Shown piece after piece: positions 49,893 to 61,586 of a stretch of DNA of 64,000 nucleotides. The notes under the pieces were generated by a model, which was not told the origin of the DNA, ran no database searches, and saw only the letters and a program-made list of their open reading frames with translations. The stretch lies in the NCBI RefSeq assembly GCF_902459465.1, contig NC_047075.1, positions 13,509,119 to 13,573,118 on the forward strand. Direction: 5' to 3'. The position numbers and the translations under genes were made by a program. Source of the DNA: Asterias rubens. Its lineage: Eukaryota > Echinodermata > Asteroidea > Forcipulatida > Asteriidae. Each line of letters begins with the position of its first letter. The stretch's first letter is position 1.

Positions 49893-49999
49893 GGAAGAGG
49901 TAGAGCAGGGAGCGGTGTCATTACAGCGTCTGCCAATGGGGCTGCCACACGAAAACGACTCATCTGGAAACCAGATAAAGCATCCGCAATCTCATTAAA

Positions 50000-50570
50000 T
50001 TACCCAGGGACGTGAACCGCTCGAAATGATATGTTAAACTCGAGGCAGAGCAGGACAAATTGACGCACAACAACCATGATACGCTTACACGGCGAGGATT
50101 TCTTATTAATAATGTGCACAACAGCGAAATTGTCGGTGTTAAACACAACTTTCCTGCCGGCAAGTAGCGGGGCCCAACATTTCAATGCAACGAAAAGCGG
50201 GAAAAGCTCAAGGAAAGCGATGGATGGAGGCTGCTGCAAAATACATGGGGGCCAATGACCTTGAACCCACTTGCCTTGGAAATATGCCCCAAAACCAACA
50301 CTAGCAGCGGCATCAGTGAACAATTGCAAAGTATCGTTCGATTGCCAAGCATGGTCTGCAAACACAGAAACCCCGTTAAAATGCGCCAAGAATTCAAGCC
50401 AGGCAAGCAAATCCAGCTTGGCCCCTTGTGAAATCCGAACCATGTGATGGGGGCGAGAAATCCCTTGTGTTAATGCAATTAAGCGGCGAAGAAAAGCCCG
50501 CCCCGTAGGAATTGCCCTGCAAATAAAATTAAGGGAGCCTACAATTGACTGAACCCCAACGAGGGAAATC
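50000..50570 (-). pseudogene. Ngaro RNase H segment
   Basis: The connection region (SIVGSLNFICRAIPTGRAF) leads into RNase H with LFTDAAASVGFGAYFQGKW (catalytic Asp), LELFPLFVALKCW and FNTDNFAVVHIINKKS. The frame is open from about 50570 to 50000, but it is offset from the RT frame upstream by a frameshift and a stop near 50580. So the RT-RNase H protein is not continuous in this copy. Confidence 0.75.
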
Positions 50571-50579
50571 TTTCATTTA

Positions 50580-52920
50580 CCCAACAAGCCCCTAATCTGA
50601 CATACTAAAGCATCAACCTTTTCTTGTGGCACCCTAATTTGACGCGCAACTGAATCAATCACAAGGCCTAAGAACGAAATCGACTGCACTGGGCCAACTG
50701 TCTTCTCCTCAGCTAAGGGGACACCAAGCTCAGAGCAAACCCTTTAAAGGCCTCAAGCAAAACTGAACAAGAGCTTGAAGATGACCCCACGAAAAGGAAG
50801 TCATCAAGATAATGGGTTAAAAAGGAGGACCCAGAAAAACGTTTAACTTGAAACTCTAAAAATGAGCTAAATTTCTCAAATAATGAACATGAAATACTAC
50901 AGCCCATGGGAAGACACTTGTCATAATAAAACATCCCGCCATAAGTAAAACCTAACAATTCATAATCAACTGGGGCAACCGGTAGCAACCTAAACGCCGA
51001 TTTAATGTCGGCCTTTGCCAACCATGCACCGTGACCCCCCTTGATAGTCAGCTGAACAGCTTTGTCGAATGAAGCATAATGCACTGAACAAAGATCCCTG
51101 CTAATAAAATCATTAATGGATTGACCAGCGGGAAAAGATAAGTGATGGATGAGGCGGAACGTGTTGGGCTCGCGCTTAGGTACTAAGCCAATAGGGGAAC
51201 ATTGCAAGGAAGCCAAAGGACGAGACACAAATGGCCCCGCTATCCTACCTAACGCAATTTCTGTTGCAAGTTTACGCACAACAACCGCGGGCTGAGCCGC
51301 AGCAGAAGTGAGGCACACAGAATCGCGCGCCCCCCTAGGGCCAGTATAACCCAACGAAAAACCGTTAGCAAACCCATTACGTAAGACCTCAACATCAGAA
51401 TCCAAGGGGTAAGAACACAGCCAACAATCCAAAACTGAAAAATTAATTGGCGTTGGAAGAGCGAAAAGACCCAGTACCGGTCCCACTAGCGCCATTGACA
51501 TTGGCCTATTTAGATTGACTGAGTAATGCTTTTGCATAGCCATTGGATCAGCAAGCTTTTGCGCTGGCAAAGCCGGGAGTTTGTGTGGCCGCGCCGGCGG
51601 GGCCGATGCAGCCGTAGTAGGGGAACTAACCCAGCGCGCATGACCCGCCATCCTACAACGAGTTGCACCATGGCCGGGGCGCTGACACTTAGAACAACTA
51701 TGCAAAAATTTGCAAACACGGAAATGACAGCCTTGCGTGCCGTTGTACGCAAAACAAAGTCCCGTGCGCACCTTGGAAGAGGAGGGTTGAGGAATGGTTA
51801 AAACATTGCCACTCGAAAATTGACTAGCTGCAGTAACACCCACCGCTGCCACGGTTAGCCAAAGCTCGGTATCAAGCTTGCCCAAAAAGCGCATGGGGTC
51901 TGCCTCCCCACGCAAGCGAAATTGTTCATCGTAGCGCTTCCAACCTTGCCAAGGAAATTGAACTGCAGCCATTTGGATAATTTCGCAGTATTTGAGCAGC
52001 TCCCCGCAGCGATTGGGGTGTTTCACCAGAAAAATCGCCATAAAGTTGTGAAAAGCGGACTGCCATTCCTCAAATGTGTCCAATTTCTTGCGTGATCCTT
52101 CCGGTTTGCGCACAACTAAATTCCCCCCAACAATTGCCAATGACAAGTTAGCAGTAGTATCCCCAGCCTTAGCGAAAACTGAAGCACTAGAATCATTTAG
52201 GAGGAGAGACATATCAATGTACATACCCTGCCAAATTTTTTCTTTGAGCGCCATTGACACTTGAAAACCCAAAGGTGTTCCGACGTCAACTTGTGGAAGA
52301 ACTGGTGGCCTACAAACCTGCCCAAGAACACCGAGGCCTAACCCACTATTATCAGTACAACTATTCCCACCCCTAGGCACATCAATACAACTAGTACTAC
52401 TAGTAATAATAGGCCTATTAGTATTACCATAACTACTATCATGATTATTAAATGCATGTGAGGTGGAACAAGGGGCCGCAACCTGACCGGAATCACCGGT
52501 GTACTCACCACCCGTCGGCAGGGGCCGAGTCCCGGCAGTCGAGTTGCTGAAAACCGGAGGGGCGACCACCGCCTCGCCGGGCTGCAAACCGTTGAACGTG
52601 ACTGTTTCATCCCTTACAGTAGAAGCATAGGTTGCCCCGGTGTTTGCCGGCGGTATAATAGCCTGATGCTGGATCCCTGGTGGCGAAATTATTGGCGGCG
52701 GGCCTTGACTTGATAGCGGCCGAGGGGAAGACGAAGCCGTGCCGGTATTGAGAGTGATCAAGGCCGGCTGTGCAGATGATGCCCTCACATTAGCCTTCCG
52801 TTTCCCCTGGCCTTTCTTATTCACAGCCGCCGACTGCATCGTGGAACGTCTGTCCATTGGATAGGCGCCTTCCTCATCGACATCGTCGAACCGAGCCGGA
52901 CGCCGTCTAACTCGAGGCAT
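50580..52920 (-). pseudogene. Ngaro gag-like region and reverse transcriptase
   Basis: The long frame 52920-50713 starts MPRVRRRPARFDDVDE. It has a low-complexity Ser/Pro-rich leader, then a gag-like domain (LALKEKIWQGMY area to FPWQGWKRYDEQFRLRG). A Cys/His-rich stretch follows (CFAYNGTQGCHFRVCKFLHS, CQRPGHGATRC), and then RT with FRLIHHLSFPAGQSINDFI, KADIKSAFRLLP, GFTYGGMFYYDKCLPMGCS and the catalytic THYLDDFLFVG. A frameshift near 50735 moves the RT thumb to another frame (SFLGLVIDSVARQIRV), which stops near 50580. Gag and RT in one frame may be genuine or the result of a lost boundary. Confidence 0.8.
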
Positions 52921-53109
52921 GATTTCCGTATGCTGGCCAAAGTTGTTATCCCAATTAACTGGAAAAATTTCTATTCCGTATTAAATACTCCTTCTGGAGC
53001 GAAAATATTATGAACAATCTCCTGCACTGCTTGCAAGCTTTATCCCAAAACGAAACTGGAAAAATTGACCTTGAAAGCTAAATCAAATACTAAAATTCCT
53101 TCATCAAAA

Positions 53110-53448
53110 AAAATTATTCATATCTTACCACATTGAAAGACTGTGACGAAGTGACAGATAAAATAATAAGCCCGCCAAAACAAAAAATCCTGATGGGGGG
53201 AATCACCATGATTGGTTAAAACAAAAGTAAATGTAATACACTGATTTGCTACATTGTTAAATTGCAACACAGCATGACCCAGAAACCCAGCAAGTGATTT
53301 TTTGCAAACTATGCCATGGATGCACAGGGAAAAAACAATTAAATATTGCTTGTAAGAAAAACGCTGTGGGTATGCCCGGAACAGACTGTGTACAATGAAG
53401 GTTACGCTGAGTATAAGGCCTTTTATCCTTAGGGTGATAAAAGGAATT
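53110..53448 (-). repeat. Ngaro split direct repeat A1
   Basis: This is the 5' copy of the A repeat, matching A2 at 47324-47663. The outer boundary is the phrase aaggaatt, after which the sequence returns to transposase intron 1. Confidence 0.9.
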
Positions 53449-54027
53449 GTGTCTACTTCTGCAACTAAGAATCGTATCCTCATCCAGACAATAGCGGAAC
53501 GAACCAGGAGTAGGTTGGATCAGTTCGTTCTCTAATCTTTTCAATACAATTTATGATTTACAAAGATTTTTTTTTCCAATTTACAAAGAAAAATTGACTC
53601 ATAAACCAAAAATACTAGTAATTTTACCTATGAAAAAACGCAGTTGATCGGCTGTGATGTTAAACTTCGGTCGACCAACCCCAGCTGAAGTTGTGTCTTG
53701 TTGGAAAGACGAAGACGAGTCGTGATCACTGACACCACCAGTCACAGCAGTTTCGATAGTTCGCTTCGCTATTAGCAGATTATTTGAGACATCTTCATAA
53801 TTACAAAGATATTCCCGATACTGGAGAACATCCCTGCAGAGACTATCAAGCCTGTACTGAATATTATCAGAACTGTTATTGCCGTTTTCAAGAGCTGTGT
53901 AAAGTCTCACTACCCTGTTTCGAATATTCCTTACGACTATGTGGGCGTCCATTGCAAAGCACCACTAAACGACGTGTGTGTTATATATACGACATCGACG
54001 ACAGACGCGTACGGCCGCCACGGCCGG

Positions 54028-54583
54028 GTCTCAATCACAACTGTACATACGCCACCAACGATGATTTTCAGTCAGTCCTTAGTTTGTCATAAATGTTGAT
54101 TACATGCTCGGGAGACTGATACGGTTTGCATTTTGTCCTTAGCTTTGACAACCGCCCTCTACATTTTGTAATAGTTAGTTTGATTTTCGTTTTCAACGAT
54201 AGCCGATTGATGATTTCTCTTTATTTTTACTGTGTTAGTATTCGTCCCTATTTGACGTTTTATTGACTGTGTTTGTTTTTTATAAGGATTCATTCTTTTA
54301 GCGTTTGGCTGTTTTTGTTTTGTTTTTATTTTATATTTGATTGCGTTTTGTTTTATTAGTTTGATTCAGAGTTCCTCTTGTTAAAAAACAAGTGTTTGAT
54401 TGTTGTTGAGCTATAAAGCTAGATTTTGGAATTGTTCATTGTTTAACAACAGTTTCCTTTGATTGTTGTTGAGTTTTGTTACCTACGTTTCGACTTTGTG
54501 TTTGTTGAACAACTTCTTTCTTTGATTATTGTTTTGTCCTTTAGTTTATAAATTTCTTAGTTTTGGCCCTTTTGGCCGCCCAT
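54028..54583 (-). repeat. Right terminal inverted repeat of the giant transposon
   Basis: This is the reverse complement of the left TIR, ending ggcccttttggccgccc at the outer edge. It begins about 75 bp upstream of the transposase start codon (53952), so the TIR probably contains or borders that gene's promoter. Confidence 0.85.
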
Positions 54584-54858
54584 ACCCCATCACAGCGTGC
54601 AACAATTGTATAATGTTGTGTCCAGTCTGTTTACCAAATAATGCTGTTAAATGACAAATAAATGGTGAACTTACTCATAGCTATGCTCATGTGATGTGAT
54701 GACGTCAGGATGATTTTGGCTCTGACTGAGCTGCTGCCACGCTGTTCTTAGCTCTCTACTACCGTTTTGAATTTGTGGGTCATTTGAGTTTCTCACCCAT
54801 CTCTATTTCCTACCAGTGTCTGTGCCAGACATGTGGATTCTACTGAGCTTGTTGTTGT

Positions 54859-57047
54859 GTGAATTGGATTCTCCTAAAAAGTGATTTTTTTATGATGATT
54901 TTTCTGTCCTATGTGTGGTTTCTACTAAACTTGTACCTGTGCACATATGCTCCATTGAGCTTGGATTATCATCCTTCCAGTCTTATGCAAATGACTGAAT
55001 CAATACCTTGGGCCAGTCAAAACCCCAAGATAAATGGAACTGTTCTGCACCAGCAGTCAACCACAACACAGGCACCACCATGTACCTTGTACTACAGTAG
55101 GGCTGAGTTGCTTCGCCTTGCCCCTGTGTCTAACAAATGGAGGATTCCCAGCGAAACTTATTCCACCATGAAAGACTTGGGCATCTTTCGTTATAGAGGT
55201 CAGCGTGCTGGATCCAAAATGAGACGAAGATCTTCAAGTTGGAACTGTGTCACATACTCCGACTCCTCCTGCGACTCATTCAAAGGCCTATACCTGTTCA
55301 AACAAGTAAACCTCGCTCAGTCATAAGAATACCACGTACCCAGGTAAATAATTTGCTTACCGGTAATTGCTCTAACCTTAGACCTATACCACGCTCACCC
55401 CCACTCCACAACATAACTGTTCACCTGTGGAATGGAAACTCCATACGGAACAAGACACTTACTCTCTTAGATCATGTTTTGTCTTATGATGTGGATATTA
55501 TGGTAATTGTTGAAACCAAGCTACTTGAGGATGATGCTGTAGTCATTGGTGAATTTACCCCTCCTGGTTACGAGTTTTTCAACTACCCTCGTAGAAGCAC
55601 TACCTATGGTGGAGGCGTTGGAATCCTTTCTAAAAAGTCCTTGAACTTGAGCCCCCTACCAACTGACATTAATTCTGTTACTTTTGAGCACTGTGTTGTC
55701 ATCCTAAAAAATCAAATCCAAGTTGTTGCTCTATATAGGCCACCACCGTCACGGGTCAACAAATTCAAGACCTCTGAATTTCTAGAAGAGTTTGAGACAT
55801 TCTTGGATAAGATATGTGACACACCACATAAATCTATCTTACTTGGTGATTTTAATCTGCATTTGGACAAGCCTGAAAAATGGGACACTAGTAAGTTCTG
55901 TATTGCTCTTGAGAACTTTGGTTTTAACCAACATGTTAAGGATCCCACGCATACGAAAGGTCACATCCTTGATCTTGTGATATCTGGTGCTGGTGACAAC
56001 CTTGTTTATAATGTTGAAGTTGACCCTGTTACCCTTACAATAGCGGGATCACTTGATCACCATTACTTGATAAAGTGCTCTCTAAATTGTGAAAAACCTA
56101 ACCACCTCAAGATCAGTAAGACCTACCGTGAATATGGCAAAATGGACCTTTGATCACCAAAACCAGATTGGAACGTAAATGGAAGAAGAGTCGGTCACAA
56201 GAGGACGAAGAACTTTTCAGGCAGCAGAAAGAACTTGTTGGCAGGCTCATCATAGATTCTAAGATCGGGTTTTTCTCTGATAAGTGTGCCTCCACTAATC
56301 CCAAAGAAATGTATCGCACTATTGACGGTCTCCTCAATAAGCCATCCAAGATCTTACCCGAGTCTGTTTCTAAGCTTGAGCTTGCCAATAAGTTCTTGAC
56401 ATTTTTCATTGAGAAGGTTGATAAGATTCGTAATGATGTTGGTTCACGTAATGTATCTGCTAATCTTGACGAGTATGTTACAGTCACTCAGTCATCCTTA
56501 TCTGATTTTCAACCACTCAAAAGCGATGATGTTGCGGAGATTATCAGGCAATTCCCCAGCAAAGTGTGCACCCTTGACTATATTCCATCTTGGCTTATCA
56601 AAAAGTACCTTGATATCCTGGTTCCTCTTATCACTAAGATAGTTAATGCATATCTTTCCAGTGGCACTTTTCCTTCTGCCCTCAAAGAGTCCATCATTAC
56701 TCCTGTTACTAAGAGGAGTTCTTTGGATAAAAACTCTCTCAAAAACTACCGGCCCATTGCCAACCTTCCTTTCCTGTCCAAAGTCATCGAGAAGGCAGCG
56801 TCACGTCAAGTAATGGCCCATGTGGACAGCAACAATCTAGGTGAGCCCTTCCAGTCTCCGTACAAGCGTCACCACAGTACGGAGACAGCCCTTCTGAAGG
56901 TGAAAAATGATCTGCTGCGTTCCCTTGATAACAAGGCTGTCCTCATGGTCCTTCTTGACATGTCCGCTGCCTTTGATACCGTCGACCACGACATCCTTCT
57001 GGCCAGATTAGCATCCAAATTTGGTATTGGTACACGGCTGTTCCGCT
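54859..57047 (+). pseudogene. LINE (CR1/L2-like) with AP endonuclease and truncated RT
   Basis: Non-LTR retrotransposon. The leader frame 54859-55326 ends with YYSRAELLRLAPVSNKW and RYRGQRAG. A frameshift near 55270 leads to the apurinic endonuclease (55300-56100): LWNGNSIRNK, VETKLLEDD, GGVGILSK, LGDFNLHLDKP, THTKGHILDLVI, SLDHHYL. The frame breaks at 56153. RT follows from 56150 with NYRPIANLPFLSKVIEK, KRHHSTETALL and LLDMSAAFDTVDHDIL (first catalytic Asp). It then stops at about 57047, before the expected DD box. About 100 residues between endonuclease and RT seem deleted. The 3' end is lost where a new sequence (palindrome at 57055) begins. Confidence 0.8.
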
Positions 57048-57054
57048 CCCATAG

Positions 57055-57088
57055 ACCGTGCGTAAAAAAGTATTAACAAACGCACGGT
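57055..57088. repeat. Short inverted repeat at the LINE truncation point
   Basis: accgtgcgt and its exact reverse complement are separated by 16 bases. It lies immediately after the last RT codons and could be the terminus of the element that carries the RAG1-like gene. No matching end was found to the right. Confidence 0.55.
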
Positions 57089-57667
57089 GGTGTTTGTTTA
57101 CTCCAGTAACGCACGAACCAAAACCAAGATGGCGGCCCCCATAAACGTGAAAAATTACACGATCGGACGATCGTTTTTCACCATTTTTTTTCAAATACTG
57201 TGTAACTTTCATCACCAGGAATATAATATAAAGTTTCTGATGATTAAAATGTTTTAAATAAAATAAACGGAAAATCTTACGTCTTTTGTGTAACTTTTTG
57301 TGTTATTTTATTTTATTCTCTCATTACATAAACACTTCAGAAAAACGTCGAAAACAAATTCCTCTCCAATTATACAGATATGCACAAACGTGATTACAAA
57401 TATTAACAATCATATCTTTATTAAAATTTAGGTTACAAATCTGGGCCAGAAAGTTTTAGAGACTTATAGGCATTTGTTTTGGGGAACTTTGTACGCCGGC
57501 TTCTGAAATGAACGTACGGGCTGTGTGAACGTTGTGTGTTAATCAATACGAGTGACGTCACAGAAAGCCCGCGGAAATGAAAAACAAGTTTTCCGTGTAC
57601 AAACGAATAGGCATTATTTGAGGTGCTTCACAGCAGCCATCTATGCATGTTTTATACACGTTGAATA
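57089..57667. other. 5' region of the RAG1-N-terminus-like gene
   Basis: This is AT-rich DNA with no frame of note. An ATG-poor stretch precedes the start codon at 57668. I could not pick out a defined promoter element. Confidence 0.4.
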
Positions 57668-60600
57668 ATGAGCAGCTATGATTTCCATTTAAATATTCTT
57701 TGTAAATTGTGCCGTTGTTGTGGAAAAAGGCTAACACACAAAGCCCAGGATACAAGGAAACTAGTAGAGGCTTCAAGCTGTAGAAAAGAAATTTCTCTGA
57801 TTTTTGGAGTAAACACTTGGGAGGACAGTAGTGATACGCACCCAAGGTATATTTGTTTAAACTGTTCGAGAAAAGTAAGACATTTACAGGCAGGGACTAG
57901 GGACTACAAAACTCCAGATACACCAGCAGTTGACTGGACAAAACATACAAGAAATAAACGGTGTAAAATCTGCGATTTGTACCACACTAATTCTAAAACT
58001 GGACCGCAACCTAAAAGTAGGGCTGCTACCAAGCCGATATCTGCCGTGGTAGAACTTCCTTTTAACATCTCTTCGAGCAACATATTTGAGCACCTATCCC
58101 AGACAACCCAAGACGTTCTGCTCGAAAGTTCTCCAAATTTAGAAGTATTTGGAAGGAAAGCTGATGAACATTCTGTCTTTATTTGCTCAATTTGTCAGTG
58201 TATTATTTCAAAACCCTCAGTGCAAACACCCTGTGAGCATTATTTTTGTGCAGTTTGTTTGTCCTCATATTTCAAATTTAATCGATCAACTCTACTCAAA
58301 TGTCCATCTTGCATGTCACAAATTCAGTTCACTGATATTCGAGAAAGTCCACGAATTTTGAACGTACAGCTTCAAAACTTGGATGTAGCTTGTGGTCTCT
58401 GTGGGGTCATTGGTCGACTGCAAAGCCTTGCAGCCCATTCGTGTCATGCATCACCGAAGTTGAATGACCCACAAAGTAAACACCGACGATGCACTGTCGT
58501 AGAGAGTGTCGCCCCAACTAGTCCCGAGGATAGTCTCGCTGAAGCTGCTGCTATCCTCCGCAAGAGTGCCCTGTCGCATCCCCCTGGGCAGCCAATTCCC
58601 CTGGCAGTTGAGAAGGCAGCTGATCGCTGGACCTGGATCAAGTTGAACCAGAGAGGAAAGGTTGCCACGTTAGAAACAGGAGGCAGGGTAAGTATTTACA
58701 TTAACAAATCCTCAGCGTTTTATAAATTGGTGTCACTGTCAAGGAATTGTTTTAATGTCAATGAAACAATGCTCTGATAGATAATGAAAACTAATATTTA
58801 TTCCTTTTTACACAGCCTGCTCAAATACGCCAGGTTTCTAGCACGAAACAAGATGAAACGCAAAGTTCATGTGAAAAGGAAACTTCCCCAATGCCACCCA
58901 ACAAGGCCCTAGCTATGATGCGAGATGCTCATTTGGCATGGGACCAAGTGCGGAAAATACGACGGTATGAACATATCAGAATTAACTTTGAAAACAAATG
59001 GCAATATTTAATATATCATTAAAAGTTGTTCAGTACATGTATTTCATCATGCCATATGTTATATTACCCTTTTTTCAGCTACATGCCGACTCCAACAATT
59101 TCTTCCGAAAGAGCCATGCGACGTAGCCAGAAAGAACTTCTGAAGAATTATGTTGAGGGTGAAATGGTTGCTCTGCAATTTTCGAGCTCCAAAGCAGATG
59201 CAATTGCTGGTTATATTCTTCAAGATGCACCCTTTGTGAGAATAAATGATGTTTGCACCATGACCTTCGACTACCTTGACCGACTGGATCTGTAAGTATT
59301 ATTTAAATAAATAAAAACATCATTATTAATAAGATGCTGTTAGTATTGTCTATAATTACTGACTTTTTCTTAAATTTAAACAGGACAAACTCACTCACGT
59401 GGCATAACGGCGTAATCCCGGATAATGAAATATGGGTGAAGTTCGGCGGGGACAAGGGTGGATCATCGTTCAAAATGGCCTTCCAAATCATCAATGTAGT
59501 TCATCCCAACAGCTTAAAGAACACAGTCACTTGTGCATGCTTTTGTGGAGATGACAGCTACTACAACCTGATTAAAACTCTTCTCTTTTAATCGACCAAA
59601 TCAGTGATCTTGCCAATCTGGAATGGAGGTAGTTATAATTATTTGATACTAATAATTATAAAAACAGGATTCATTCAACCAGAGTGACCTTTATAATTAG
59701 TATTTTTAACAAAACTTTGTTTGATTTATCTATTTCCAGAGGGCGTAAATTTCGTCTTTTTAGCTTTGGCGATTATGCGTTCCTCACAAAGCTGTATGGA
59801 GTATGCAGCTCTAATGGTATGTATACTGTGCCCATGACATGTAAACGCTATAGCACAAAGATTTAATTTTCAAACATGCAGAATGTCATACAATTCCATT
59901 CATCCATTCATTCCATTCTTTTCTTTTTATTATATTTTTCTCTTCAGCCCGATATTGCTGCATTTACTGCAGAATAAGCAAAAGAAATATGCAGCGACCA
60001 CTATGCGAGCGACAAGCGTCATTTAGAAGGTCACTGGAGTCGATCAAGGAGCAGCATCAGCTCTTTGTTGAAGATGGGCAGAAGAGAAGCAGGGCCAAGG
60101 ATGTGTCATTTAGCATAGTGAGCTCTCCTATGCTCCCTGTTGAGCTTGATTATGTAAGTTTATACTTGTAGTTTCAATGTAAAATCAATTTACAAAATGT
60201 GCTTAAGAATTTTTTTTGTTTAATTACTTGCAAAAAACACTTACCCTTTTTCACAAAATTGATATAGGTGATCGTCCCTACACTCCACATATCCCTTGGA
60301 GTGTTTAAAAGGTTGTATGACCTCTTCGAGCAAGCGTGCCATGAGCTAGATGTAGCCATCCTGAAAGAGAGAGCCATTGCCAGAGATATTGATGACGACT
60401 TTGAGGACGATTCAACGACCGACTTTGACAAGAAAGTTGAGAACGAGCTGTGCAGGAAGAGGACAATCAAAAGAGATCTTCAAGAAAAGCGAGATCAACT
60501 TGAAGACCTCGAAGAGGACATTCTCCTTCCCCTTCTAGACAACCATCATGGAGTCAACGTATTGAGGGCAGACATTGCTGAAATGGTTTGTAAATCTATA

Positions 60601-61586
60601 TTTCTCTGTCATTGTGATTTAACTTGTGAGCCAATGAATAAATAATAATTATTATTATTTTTATTTTTTTAGGAAAACAACCAGGGGACGACTGAACTGG
60701 AGTTTGGTACAGGGCCAATTGCCAGTAGTTTGGACGGTGTGCTGAAAAAACATAAAGTGAACAGACAGGCTTACCATGGGAAGTCTTTCGTGGGAAACCA
60801 CGTTAACAAGTGTTGTCAGGTATTACCATAACCCTCTCAGTGAAATAATTGCAAAAATCATTTTAATCAAATTTGATTAAACTTCCGTTTTTAAGCAATT
60901 TTAATGAACTTGGTACCTTTTAGCTTCAACCTTATGTACTGCTATCATGTCCTTCACAGATACCCGTTATAGATGCCCTCACGTCTCAACCTCGACTGAT
61001 GACCGACCAACTCCCACTCGATGAATTGACTCTTGAAGCATCTGCCACAATAAGAAGGAATTCGGCAGAAATTGGGGTTAAATTCCATGAAGCGTTTTCT
61101 TGTTTCGCAGATGTGCACAAAGCCATAAACCACTGCAACCCTATCACGCAATCAGACATGGAGCGAACAGGTAAGAATCAACAGGCTTATAAATTTCAAT
61201 AGCACTTCAATAATTAAAAATAAAACAAAAAAACACCTAAATAAAAAGATCACTTAGCATTATTTTACAAATGCACACAATTTTCATCTTTTTTATTAGA
61301 CGTGTGCATTAAACACTTCTTACGTGTGTATCGTCGATGCTTCCCTGATGCCAGCATTACACCTAAGCTGCATATGCTAGAGGAGCATACCATGGAGCAG
61401 CTGCGGCGATTCAAGGTTGGTCTGGGGCTACTGAATGAGCAAGGCGGTGAGCTTTTGCACACCGAGTTCAACAGAGCTGGACGAGCAGTGCACGGCATGA
61501 AGGATGAGCTCCAGAAGCTAATGAGTATCATGCGACGACATCTGACGACCACCTTTCCAGAAGTGCATGCAGAAATGAAGAAATAG
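57668..61586 (+). CDS. RAG1-N-terminal-like zinc protein fused to a DDE-like core (N-RAG-TP type)
   Basis: Ten exons: 57668-58687, 58816-58964, 59079-59291, 59384-59628, 59740-59816, 59948-60153, 60268-60585, 60673-60819, 60960-61170, 61300-61586; about 957 residues. All junctions are in phase except exon 4, one base short (near 59578). The N-terminus copies RAG1's layout: CKLC (12-15), CLNC (63-66), CKICDLYH (99-106), a C3HC4 RING (C173, C176, C189, H191, C194, C197, C212, C215) and a C2H2 finger (C242, C245, H257, H260). The C-terminal half has VKFGGDKGGSSFKMAF, FGDYAFLTKLYG, RYCCIYC, PTLHISLGVFKRLYDLF, PKLHMLEEHTMEQL and LNEQGGELLH, from which an Asp-Asp-Glu triad can be proposed. N-RAG-TP, described in the mollusc Aplysia, is a transposon whose protein matches RAG1's N-terminus. 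Function here is inferred. Confidence 0.7.

Larger units (their letters stand above)
46705..53448 (-). mobile_element. Ngaro (DIRS-like) tyrosine-recombinase retrotransposon
   Basis: On the minus strand the order is repeat A1 (53448-53110), gag-like and RT frames, RNase H, tyrosine recombinase, SGNH hydrolase, B1 (48206-47661), A2 (47663-47324), a 73-bp spacer, and B2 (47250-46705). This A1-genes-B1-A2-B2 pattern of split direct repeats is diagnostic of Ngaro-type elements, which integrate with a tyrosine recombinase instead of a DDE integrase and make no target duplication. It lies within intron 1 of the giant transposon's transposase gene. Confidence 0.9.
42740..53952 (-). pseudogene. HTH-integrase (DDE) transposase of the giant transposon, frameshifted
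   Basis: This would be the element's transposase. The exons are 53952-53628, 46198-46025, 44547-44365, 44003-43454 and 43000-42740, about 497 residues. All junctions are in phase except that exon 3 is off by one frame. Exon 1 is a helical N-terminus ending GRPKFNITADQLRFFIG. Exon 2 is a helix-turn-helix (SVSERTIKRRLQEYN) and ELDGRIEFV. Exon 3 reads GYKTVDGYL and VHRRHYTV, then shifts frame before the first Asp (IIDGHHKLI). Exon 4 holds [15 protein letters not shown], the second Asp in VRSDHGGEN and the Glu in CRIERLWRD, 36 residues apart. Exon 5 is an acidic tail. The family is the HTH/integrase-core proteins frequent in cnidarian, mollusc, echinoderm and fish genomes. Intron 1 is 7.4 kb because it contains the Ngaro element. 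Confidence 0.75.
25171..54600. mobile_element. Giant TIR DNA transposon with HECT ligase and HTH-integrase genes
   Basis: The ends are long inverted repeats (25201-25757 and 54028-54583, about 555 bp, roughly 90% alike by eye), both beginning gggcggccaaaagggcc at the outer end. A further matching word, gcacgctgtg, lies just outside each (25171-25180; reverse complement at 54591-54600), so the true terminus may be there. Inside are a plus-strand HECT E3 gene and a minus-strand HTH-integrase transposase gene, convergent. Without the nested Ngaro (6.7 kb) and the extra left end (2.1 kb), the element would be about 20 kb. The target duplication is not clear. That the HECT gene is element cargo is inferred from its first exon sitting next to the TIR and from duplicating together with it. 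Confidence 0.75.

Noticed and set aside
53118..53544. Minus-strand open frames across Ngaro repeat A1
   Set aside because: They lie in repeat DNA duplicated at 47339-47698 and differ in frame at the ends. Treated as non-coding.
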